NCBI RefSeq assembly: GCF_014200305.1
Contig: NZ_JACHBL010000001.1
Coordinates: 620,001-684,000, forward strand
Length of the DNA: 64,000 nucleotides
DNA from: Neomicrococcus lactis
GTDB lineage: Bacteria > Actinomycetota > Actinomycetes > Actinomycetales > Micrococcaceae
Direction of reading: 5' to 3'
The notes beneath the pieces are model-generated. The model did no database searches and was not told where the DNA came from. It worked only from the letters and a program-made list of their open reading frames with translations. Both the position numbers and the translations under genes were made by a program. The stretch's first letter is position 1, and the number at the start of each line of letters is the position of its first letter. Positions 53,332 to 60,456 of this stretch are shown here, in pieces.

Positions 53332-53473
53332 TGATGAACCTTTCACGGAAATGAAACTGCCGCGCAGGCAACAGCCTGATGATTCTATCAGCGGTATGTC
53401 ATCCGAACAGGGAAGCTCTGGCCTGCTGAGCTATGATCGAGTCGTCGCTTATCACCACTGTAGAGGATGAATC

Positions 53474-54616
53474 TTGCTCAAAGTCATGCCGATTTATGGC
53501 ACGCGTCCGGAAGCTATCAAGATGGCACCTATTGTTAAGGCGCTTCAAGAGTCAGAGCACTTTGAGTGCATTGTCACAGTAACTGGTCAGCACCGCGAGA
53601 TGTTGGATCAGGTGAATGACCTTTTCGGAATCAAGCCTGATCATGATTTGAACATCATTCAGCCGCGCCAGACGCTGAACGGTGTGATGACTCGGACGAT
53701 CGAGGGCCTCGACAAGCTTTTCGAAGAGGACAAGCCCGACGCAGTCATTGTGCAGGGTGACACCACCACCTCGACGGCTGGAGCTATCGCGGCGTTCTAC
53801 CGCGGCATTCCAGTGGTTCACGCAGAAGCCGGTTTGCGTAGCTTTGACATCTTCTCGCCTTTCCCTGAAGAGGCGAACCGCAAGATGACCAGCCAGATTA
53901 CGTCCCTGCACTTGGCACCGACCAGCACCAGCCGTGCCAACCTCGAGCGCGAGGCAATTGACCCCAAGACCATCACCGTCACCGGAAACACGGTGATCGA
54001 TGCTTTGCTGAACGTGGTAGAGAAGAAGGTTCCATACTCGGAACCAGTCTTGGAAGAGATCGAGGCATCCGGAAAGAAGATTGTCCTCATCACCACGCAC
54101 CGTCGCGAAAACCAGGGCGAGGCAATGCGCGGTGTAGGTCGCGCGCTCGGTCGCTTGGCCGACGAAAACCCAGATGTTGTCTTTGTGCTCCCAGCACACA
54201 AGAACCCAGTGGTTCGCGAAGCAGTGCTTCCGTTCCTCGAAGGCAAGGCCAACGTCACCGTGACCGAGCCTTTGGCCTATGGCGAGTTCACCCGCATGCT
54301 GGCCGCGGCAAACGTCATCCTCACGGACTCCGGTGGAGTTCAGGAAGAGGCTCCAAGCCTCGGCAAGCCGGTACTCGTCATGCGCGAGAATACCGAGCGC
54401 CCGGAAGCACTCGAGGCCGGTACCGTGAAGTTGATCGGTACGGACGAAGAGCGCATCTTTAGCGAGGTTTCCGCTCTCTTGCACGACGCCGCAGCTTACG
54501 AAGCCATGGCAAATGCCGTTAACCCATATGGTGACGGTAAGGCCGCGGCGCGTACCGTTGCAGCGATTGCCGAATTGTTGGGCGTCGGCGAGCGCCTTCC
54601 TGATTACGGAGCGTGA
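53474..54616 (+). CDS. wecB: UDP-N-acetylglucosamine 2-epimerase, non-hydrolysing
   Basis: WecB type, 380 residues, reversibly converts UDP-GlcNAc to UDP-ManNAc. It has IYGTRPEAIKMAPIV, VTGQHREMLDQV, VQGDTTTSTAGA, HAEAGLRSF with PFPEEANR, TTHRRENQG, LTDSGGVQEEAPSLGKPVLVMRENTERPEA. The PEEANR form is that of WecB/MnaA, not of the WbpI branch that acts on diacetamido sugars. The TTG start has AGAGG seven bases before it; a plausible -10, TATGAT, lies at 53432-53437. With wecC at 37524 it completes the route to UDP-ManNAcA. The last codons run into the tandem repeat at 54607-54670. Confidence 0.93.
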   Translation: MLKVMPIYGTRPEAIKMAPIVKALQESEHFECIVTVTGQHREMLDQVNDLFGIKPDHDLNIIQPRQTLNGVMTRTIEGLDKLFEEDKPDAVIVQGDTTTSTAGAIAAFYRGIPVVHAEAGLRSFDIFSPFPEEANRKMTSQITSLHLAPTSTSRANLEREAIDPKTITVTGNTVIDALLNVVEKKVPYSEPVLEEIEASGKKIVLITTHRRENQGEAMRGVGRALGRLADENPDVVFVLPAHKNPVVREAVLPFLEGKANVTVTEPLAYGEFTRMLAAANVILTDSGGVQEEAPSLGKPVLVMRENTERPEALEAGTVKLIGTDEERIFSEVSALLHDAAAYEAMANAVNPYGDGKAAARTVAAIAELLGVGERLPDYGA

Positions 54617-54670
54617 AACTTTCGGAGCGTAAGACTCACGGCGCATAAGAGCTCCGGAGCATCGAGCTCC
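54607..54670. repeat. Four degenerate 16-base tandem repeats
   Basis: Four consecutive 16-base units: CGGAGCGTGAAACTTT (54607), CGGAGCGTAAGACTCA (54623), CGGCGCATAAGAGCTC (54639), CGGAGCATCGAGCTCC (54655). The first contains the wecB stop codon, the rest fill the gap to the convergent gene. Adjacent copies differ at three to eight of 16 positions, most at four or fewer steps within a pair of close neighbours. Paired GAGCTC sites in copies 3 and 4 could form a hairpin. Confidence 0.65.
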
Positions 54671-54678
54671 AACATGAA

Positions 54679-55509
54679 TTACGAGTTGCTGTAGCTACTC
54701 ACCACGAGATCAGAGACTTCGGTCCACAGGGGTTGTGCCCATGGACCGAAGTCTCTGTCCGTTAACACCACGGTGGCAACGCCGATGACTGGATCCACCC
54801 ACAAGAACGATCCGGACTGCCCGAAGTGCCCAAAGGTTTCGGGGGAGTTTGACGTTCCGGTCCAGTGTGGCGACTTGTGATCACGAATTTCAAAGCCCAA
54901 ACCCCAGTCATTTGGCTTCCGGGTGCCATAGCCGGGCAGCAGTCCATCGAGGCCCGGGAATTGCACTGTCTTTACCTCGTTGAGCAAAGACGGATCGAGA
55001 AGCTTGGGTGCCAAGAGCTCGGAGGCGAAGGCGGAAAGATCGGCGACAGTGGACACGCCGCCAGCTCCAGGAGCGCCTTCAATGGTGGTTGAGGTCATGC
55101 CTAGCGGCTCAAAAACGGCCTCGCGCACATAGTCGCGCCAAGGGATCTCAGTAGCGCGCTCAAGAGCCTCAGCGACGTACACGAACCCCTGATTGGAATA
55201 CATGCGGCGCTCGGCCAATCCATACCGGACGCGCTCGGAATCGAAATCAAGGCCCGCCGCATGCGCAACCACGTGCCGGACGGTAGCGCCCTCCGGGAAG
55301 GGGACGGCGTCGTCGTACTCTAAGGCACCCTCTTGGACCGCCAAGGCGAGGGCGTAGGCAACCAGCGGCTTGGTCACGGATGCCAGAGCGAAGGTTCGCT
55401 GCTGCTCGCCGGTGGTCTCAACGACCTGCGGGGAGCCGTCCTTGAGGAGGAGCACCGAGGCGGCGCTGTGGTCTACGGGCCAAGTGGAAAGAGCGTCTAG
55501 AGCAGTCAC
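54679..55509 (-). CDS. Beta-lactamase-fold serine hydrolase (class C / esterase family)
   Basis: A 276-residue serine hydrolase of the beta-lactamase/transpeptidase-like family (AmpC, esterase EstB, DD-peptidase types). It has SVTK with Ser44 and Lys47, the YSN motif (MYSNQGFVY) and a late HFGQSG in place of the usual KTG. It is shorter than typical AmpC proteins and has no signal peptide, so it appears cytoplasmic. That argues against a wall DD-peptidase or a periplasmic-type beta-lactamase and for an esterase role. GTG start. It is next to, but 25 bases from, the ole genes on the same strand. Confidence 0.8.
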   Translation of the reverse strand: MTALDALSTWPVDHSAASVLLLKDGSPQVVETTGEQQRTFALASVTKPLVAYALALAVQEGALEYDDAVPFPEGATVRHVVAHAAGLDFDSERVRYGLAERRMYSNQGFVYVAEALERATEIPWRDYVREAVFEPLGMTSTTIEGAPGAGGVSTVADLSAFASELLAPKLLDPSLLNEVKTVQFPGLDGLLPGYGTRKPNDWGLGFEIRDHKSPHWTGTSNSPETFGHFGQSGSFLWVDPVIGVATVVLTDRDFGPWAQPLWTEVSDLVVSSYSNS

Positions 55510-55534
55510 CGTTCCAGCTTAGTGCCGGCATCAG

Positions 55535-56554
55535 TCAGCGCCCGGCCTTGCCGCCATAATGTTGGGCTAGCCGTGCGAATCCTTCGTCAATGCTGACGCG
55601 CGGCGACCACTCGAGAAGCTCTTGCGTCTCACGCTGATCAAACCAGTGGGACGTAGAAAGCTGTTCGGCGAGGAACTCGGTCATCGGCGGCTCGTCCTGC
55701 ACCCAGCCGCGCTTGAGTCCTTGCAACCAAACTTTTTCCACCACGGATCCAGCTACACGCGCCACGCGCCCCGGAACGTTGCGGTGCGGAGCGTCGATGC
55801 CCGCCGCAGCACAAATGCCGGCGAGCATTTCGGAGACCGGTCGTGGTTCGCCGTTGGTGATGACGAGCGCGCGCCCGTGCACTACATCCATGCGTTCCAG
55901 CCCGCGGACGATGGCTTCCGCAGCGTTATCCACGTAGGTGGTGTCGATGAGCGCCCGCCCGCCATCAAGCAACGGCAAGCGGCCTTGAGCGGCGCGGTCC
56001 ATGACGCGTTCGACGAGTTGCGTATCTCCCGGACCCCACACGATGTGCGGACGAAGTGCGACGACACGGAGCTCAGGCGAATCCGCGGCTAACGCCTCGA
56101 GCTCGGCGCTCGCCTTGGAGCGTGCGTAGAAGCCTCGAGCGTGAACGGGATCAGCAACGTCGGCGCCAACACCTGCAATCGAGGTACCAAGATGCGCCAC
56201 GGACGGCGAGGAGACGAATACGAGATCGCGGACGCCGTGCTCGCGGCACGCAGCGATGATGTTTCGGGTGCCCTCAATGTTGGTGGAGACGAAATCTGAC
56301 CATTCGCCGGTGAAGGAGACCTTTGCGGCGAGGTGGATGACGGCATCCTGACCGGCGATAGCTGCAGAGACGGCTTCAGCGTCAGCTACCGAGCCAGCGA
56401 CAACGCGTGCGGCAGAAGCTCCGCGTGATGGGGTAACGCTGTGCGCTTGCGTCACGCCACGTTGGAAAGCCGTGACCTCGTGATCACGTTCCACCAAGAG
56501 CTGCGCCACGGCTCCGCCCAGCATGCCGCTAGCGCCGGTGACAAGGACTTTCAC
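55535..56554 (-). CDS. oleD: OleD-type NADPH-dependent 2-alkyl-3-ketoalkanoate reductase
   Basis: A 339-residue extended short-chain dehydrogenase. The N-terminal KVLVTGASGMLGGAV is the NAD(P) loop, with VIHLAAKVSFTG, VFVSSPSVAH and YARSKASAE (catalytic Tyr and Lys). OleD reduces the beta-keto acid made by OleA to a beta-hydroxy acid in long-chain olefin synthesis. The GTG start overlaps the oleBC stop (GTGA), which fixes it; the open frame continues upstream inside oleBC without meaning. Identification rests on sequence type plus the adjacent oleBC and oleA. Taken alone it could be any 3-beta-HSD-like reductase. Confidence 0.88.
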   Translation of the reverse strand: MKVLVTGASGMLGGAVAQLLVERDHEVTAFQRGVTQAHSVTPSRGASAARVVAGSVADAEAVSAAIAGQDAVIHLAAKVSFTGEWSDFVSTNIEGTRNIIAACREHGVRDLVFVSSPSVAHLGTSIAGVGADVADPVHARGFYARSKASAELEALAADSPELRVVALRPHIVWGPGDTQLVERVMDRAAQGRLPLLDGGRALIDTTYVDNAAEAIVRGLERMDVVHGRALVITNGEPRPVSEMLAGICAAAGIDAPHRNVPGRVARVAGSVVEKVWLQGLKRGWVQDEPPMTEFLAEQLSTSHWFDQRETQELLEWSPRVSIDEGFARLAQHYGGKAGR

Positions 56555-59223
56555 GAGCGAATCCCGCCAGCTCGCGGCAAACGGCGAGGAACTTTCCCTC
56601 CCGAGAGCGCTTCCGTGGCCCAAGCGGCAACTGCCGTCCGGTCCACTTTGGAGTTATGACGGATATCGGTGGGAATTCGGGTGGTAACTACAGCGGACAC
56701 CGGCGCCGGATCCGCGACGTGCTCCGCAATAGCCGCACGAATTTCAGCGGCCAGCGCTGCAGAGGCAAGGCCATCTTTCGCGCCATCAACTTCCACGGCG
56801 ATCACGAGCGCTTGCGTTCCCGCAGGTCCCACACCCACAGCAGCAGCGCGCTGGACTGAGGGCACACTTTCGGCGGCCAACTCATACGCAACCGGCGTGA
56901 TGGGCCCAGATGCTGACGTCACCACGTGCTGGAGGCGACCTTCAATCCAGAGGCGAGCTGCGTCGTCGTAATGTCCAACGTCACCGGTGCGGTGCCATCC
57001 GGGAATCCGCGCGCTTTCCGCTTGCGTGAGCGCAAGGCGGTCATAGCGCTCCTTGATATGCGGCGCTTGCACCACCACTTCGCCGCTGACGCCTGGCTCG
57101 CTAGTGAGCGCGGCCTCGGCGATCTCGGCGTCGGGCGTGCCAAAAGGCAGAATCGCGATGGTGGCGCCGGAAACGGCAGTGCCTACGCAAACACCGTTGG
57201 CTTGATTTTTTGAGGACGACGACGCCGCTCGCAAAGCCTGCAGGTCAATGTCCGCGATCGGCAAAGCCTCTGTCATTCCGTAAGGAGTGTGCAGAGACGC
57301 CTTCGGGAAGATGGTCTGGACCTTCTCGAGTAGGGGAACGGGGATCGGCGCACCGGCGGAGAGCACCAACTCGACGCCAGGAAGTGAGGCTCCCTGAGCA
57401 GTCGCCACGACGTTTTCGAGGGCTGCGGGGGAGCAGAAGACGGCCGTCGCATCGATGGCGGCGACCGCATCGGCGAGGGCCCTGGCGGTCAGCGTGCGCG
57501 GTGCGGTGACGTCCATGTCCGGAGTGACGGAGACAGCGCCGAGCGCTGGTCCCAAGAGTGCGAAGGGCGCGAAACCCGCGACGAGACCTGTGCCAGCACG
57601 CAAGCCATAGGTCTGTTGGATGGTGTCTCGCAAGCCGGCGAGGCGGCGGTGAGTGTACACGACGCCCTTGGCAGGACCCGTGGAGCCGGACGTGAACAGC
57701 ACGGCTGCGTCAGCGTCAGGATCGAGTTGCGGAGGCGTCCAGCCGTTCGCGATAGCGTCCTGGCCGCGGCGTTCGAGATCCGCGAGGTCCGTCTCAGCAT
57801 TGAGGGCCCTGCGCTTCGCCGTTCCCTTGACGCCCTCGGGAAGCATGGCGGCGGCAATCTTGCGACCGGGCCAGCCGAAGACGCGAGCACCGCTCAGTGC
57901 ACGGTCGATGCCAATCAGGAAGTCCGGCTGGGCGCCCTTGATGGCGCGACCCATGCCCTTGGTTCCCAGGCCGGCGTCGGCGACAACGATGATCGCACCG
58001 ATTTTCAAACAGGCGTAGACCACGGACGTGAGCTCCGTGCCCGGGGGTACCAGCAGGCTCACACGGGATCCGGGACGGGCGCCGAGTTCGTAAAGTCCTG
58101 CGGCGAGACGATCTACCCGAGTGGACAGATCCGCCCAGCTCACTCGCTGGACGTTGCCGTCCGGAAGAATGTCGGCGCAGGCCGTGGTGGTGTCGCTGCT
58201 GCGATTTTCCAGCTCGGCGCTCAAGAATCGGAGTGGCTCCTGCGAAACAGGGAACTGCGAGTTCTCACGCGATGTTCCCAGACCCTCAACCCACTCGAGA
58301 AGCGGCGTGGCAACGTCCCGATCTTCGGGCAGCATGTGGCTGGCGCCTTCGTAGCGGTGCACCTGCGCGTGAGGAATGCGGTCGATGAGGTCGTTGAGAT
58401 AGCGATCTGAAAAGACCGGATCCTTAGGACCCCATTGGAAGAATGCCGGAACCTTGAGGTCGCGCAGTCCCTCAGAGACCTCGATGAGCTTCGCGTGGGA
58501 CGGATGCGCGGGCGTCGCCGGAATGTCGGCAACAAACTGGCGCACCGGACGGCGTCGTTCACGGCCACGGTACGGAGCCTTGTATGCGGCGCGGATGTCC
58601 TTGGAGAGCGTGGGCTGCGCGAGCGCGAGCGTTACGTCAATGAACGCTGAGGTGTCCTGAGTTCCCCAGCGGTGAACCGCCGGGTGAAGTGCCAACTGCA
58701 GAGCGGGTGGAAGCTGGAACCCAGCGGGATGCACAGCGGTGTTGAACAGTGACACCGCCTGCAAATTCTCGCGGTGCTGGAGTGCCCATCCCAAAGAGAT
58801 GATGCCGCCCCAGTCGTGGCCGACTGTGACTACAGGTGAGCCGTCGATGCCCAGCGCGCGGCTAAGGTCACCAAGATCGTTGATGCGATCAGGCAGCGTG
58901 CGGTCTTGGTGGGTGTCTTCGGAATAGCCCATGTCGAGCTGATCCACGGCGATCACTCGCACGGACGGGAAACGCTCGTTGGCTGCGGCCAACACGGACC
59001 GGTAGAGGTAGGACCACGTGGGATTTCCGTGGACACAGAAAAGCGTGACAGAGACGTTCTCGATGGCCTCGGCAGACGCCTGCGCGTGCGTGTCCAGAAC
59101 ATGCCAAAGGTAGGTGGAGTTCTGGGGATCCACACTCGAGGTCGAAGGAACCGCGACGTAGCGATCCCACGCCGGGTTGACGCCAGGCAGATTCACTGAG
59201 GGAAGATGCGCGGCCGGGCTCAC
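56551..59223 (-). CDS. oleBC: OleBC fusion: beta-lactone decarboxylase and beta-lactone synthetase
   Basis: An 890-residue fusion. Residues 1 to about 310 are an alpha/beta hydrolase of the OleB (haloalkane dehalogenase-like) type: HGNPTWSYLYR oxyanion loop, VGHDWGG with the nucleophilic Asp, and ASHMLPED with the catalytic His. About 320-890 is an AMP-binding synthetase (OleC): LFTSGSTGPAKGVVYTH, the TPYGMTEALP adenylate motif, GWHRTGDVGHYD. OleC closes the beta-hydroxy acid to a beta-lactone and OleB decarboxylates it to a cis-olefin. The fused form is known from actinobacteria. The GTG at 59223 overlaps the oleA stop (GTGA), so the 83 further upstream codons, which lie antiphase in oleA, are rejected. 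Confidence 0.92.
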   Translation of the reverse strand: MSPAAHLPSVNLPGVNPAWDRYVAVPSTSSVDPQNSTYLWHVLDTHAQASAEAIENVSVTLFCVHGNPTWSYLYRSVLAAANERFPSVRVIAVDQLDMGYSEDTHQDRTLPDRINDLGDLSRALGIDGSPVVTVGHDWGGIISLGWALQHRENLQAVSLFNTAVHPAGFQLPPALQLALHPAVHRWGTQDTSAFIDVTLALAQPTLSKDIRAAYKAPYRGRERRRPVRQFVADIPATPAHPSHAKLIEVSEGLRDLKVPAFFQWGPKDPVFSDRYLNDLIDRIPHAQVHRYEGASHMLPEDRDVATPLLEWVEGLGTSRENSQFPVSQEPLRFLSAELENRSSDTTTACADILPDGNVQRVSWADLSTRVDRLAAGLYELGARPGSRVSLLVPPGTELTSVVYACLKIGAIIVVADAGLGTKGMGRAIKGAQPDFLIGIDRALSGARVFGWPGRKIAAAMLPEGVKGTAKRRALNAETDLADLERRGQDAIANGWTPPQLDPDADAAVLFTSGSTGPAKGVVYTHRRLAGLRDTIQQTYGLRAGTGLVAGFAPFALLGPALGAVSVTPDMDVTAPRTLTARALADAVAAIDATAVFCSPAALENVVATAQGASLPGVELVLSAGAPIPVPLLEKVQTIFPKASLHTPYGMTEALPIADIDLQALRAASSSSKNQANGVCVGTAVSGATIAILPFGTPDAEIAEAALTSEPGVSGEVVVQAPHIKERYDRLALTQAESARIPGWHRTGDVGHYDDAARLWIEGRLQHVVTSASGPITPVAYELAAESVPSVQRAAAVGVGPAGTQALVIAVEVDGAKDGLASAALAAEIRAAIAEHVADPAPVSAVVTTRIPTDIRHNSKVDRTAVAAWATEALSGGKVPRRLPRAGGIRS

Positions 59224-60245
59224 CAGGCAAGCTCCATCATGGTGGTGTTCAGGCCGGAGCCCACCCCCATGCACAGCACGCGATCTCCCTTCTTGAGAGT
59301 CGCAGATTCCTGAGCAAGCGTCATCGGTAGCGAAGCCGGTCCCACGTTGCCCCACTTCGGGAACGTGATGGGAACGCGATTGCGCACCAAATCGACAGCC
59401 TTGATGATGGCGTTGGTGTAAGAGTTCGAGACTTGGTGGGTGACGTAGCGGTCCATGTCGCGCCAGTTCCAACCGCTGTCCTGAGCTTCCGTCCAGGCAT
59501 CCACTACGAGCTTGAGGCCGTTATCCAGCAGGCCCTTGGTGTCGGTGAACATGCCGTTGGGTCCGCCCACGCAGAGTTCGTGGAATTCGGTACCTGCCCG
59601 GGACACGCCGCCCACAATGCGGTGAGAATCAGGGTGAAGATCGTGGCGGCCAATCACGGCTGCCGCGGCGCCACTGCCGAGCGTCAACGTGGCGAATTCG
59701 CGCAAGTAGTCTTCGCGAGTAGAGGTCTCGCTGTTGAGACGCTCGAAGGTCAGTTCTTGAGTGGGGCGGGAATCTTCGGACGCCACAATGAGTGCGTAGT
59801 CGATCTGCCCGGAGTCGATCATGCTGGCAGCCAAGGTCATGCCGTTCACGAAGCCCAAGCACGCGTTAGCCACGTCGAAGTTGATTGCCGAAGACGGCAA
59901 GCCCACACCGTGGTGGATGCGCACAGCAACGGAGGGCTCCAAGTTGCGGCGGGTCACCGAGGTGTTGATCATGAGACCGATCTGGTGCGGTTTAATGCCC
60001 GCCTTCGCGATCGCGTCCTTGCCAGCCTGAATAGCGCCTTCTTCGAAGTCCACGTCCTCGGGCCACCAGCGGCGTTCGGAGACGCCAGCAACGCGCTCGA
60101 GCAGTCGCCTCGAAAGGTGAAGTCGCTTGAGGCTAGGAGCAAGCCGTTCGTCGAAATGGTTCGACGTCATGACAAGAGGAGCTTCGACTGCGCTTACAGA
60201 AACGATCGCCGCGTTTTCATGTCGAAACGTCGCATTACCTACCAA
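59220..60245 (-). CDS. oleA: OleA: acyl-CoA head-to-head condensing thiolase
   Basis: A 341-residue thiolase-superfamily enzyme that condenses two long-chain acyl-CoA molecules to a 2-alkyl-3-ketoacid, the entry to long-chain olefins. It begins MVGNATFRHENAAI, as OleA proteins do. Catalytic Cys129 is in VANACLGFVNG, with His in YVTHQVSN and Asn in WGNVGPASLPM; it lacks the usual FabH acyl-carrier interaction pattern. The TTG start has TTGAGG seven bases before it. oleA, oleBC and oleD overlap in turn, so the pathway is one minus-strand operon. Micrococcus luteus makes C29-type alkenes by this pathway; the products here are not predictable. Confidence 0.92.
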   Translation of the reverse strand: MVGNATFRHENAAIVSVSAVEAPLVMTSNHFDERLAPSLKRLHLSRRLLERVAGVSERRWWPEDVDFEEGAIQAGKDAIAKAGIKPHQIGLMINTSVTRRNLEPSVAVRIHHGVGLPSSAINFDVANACLGFVNGMTLAASMIDSGQIDYALIVASEDSRPTQELTFERLNSETSTREDYLREFATLTLGSGAAAAVIGRHDLHPDSHRIVGGVSRAGTEFHELCVGGPNGMFTDTKGLLDNGLKLVVDAWTEAQDSGWNWRDMDRYVTHQVSNSYTNAIIKAVDLVRNRVPITFPKWGNVGPASLPMTLAQESATLKKGDRVLCMGVGSGLNTTMMELAW

Positions 60246-60456
60246 CAGAGTGCCTCAAATCCGTTTTCGCCTTGCACAAGAGCTTCAGTCTAGTGCTCTT
60301 AAAGAGCCCAGCCGTTCTTAACTATGCCCTGTTTGCCCAGAACTTAAAGCATTGAAACGGTGCGGGAGTTGTTGGATTTCACACTGAATTGCTCAATTCT
60401 GGGGCGAAATCAAGGTATCTTGATTGCCAATACCCACCGCCAAGAAAGCCGGAAGA

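Noticed and set aside
53474-54616. A WbpI-type (diacetamido) epimerase
   Set aside because: The PEEANR and GTRPEAIKMAP motifs match WecB/MnaA; no second epimerase frame exists in the window.
56555-56623. 23-codon upstream extension of oleD
   Set aside because: It lies inside the 3' end of oleBC; the GTG at 56554 gives the expected KVLVTGASG start and a 4-base coupling overlap.
59224-59472. 83-codon upstream extension of the oleBC frame
   Set aside because: It lies inside oleA in another phase, its translation is His/Arg-rich nonsense, and the GTG at 59223 overlaps the oleA stop as GTGA.
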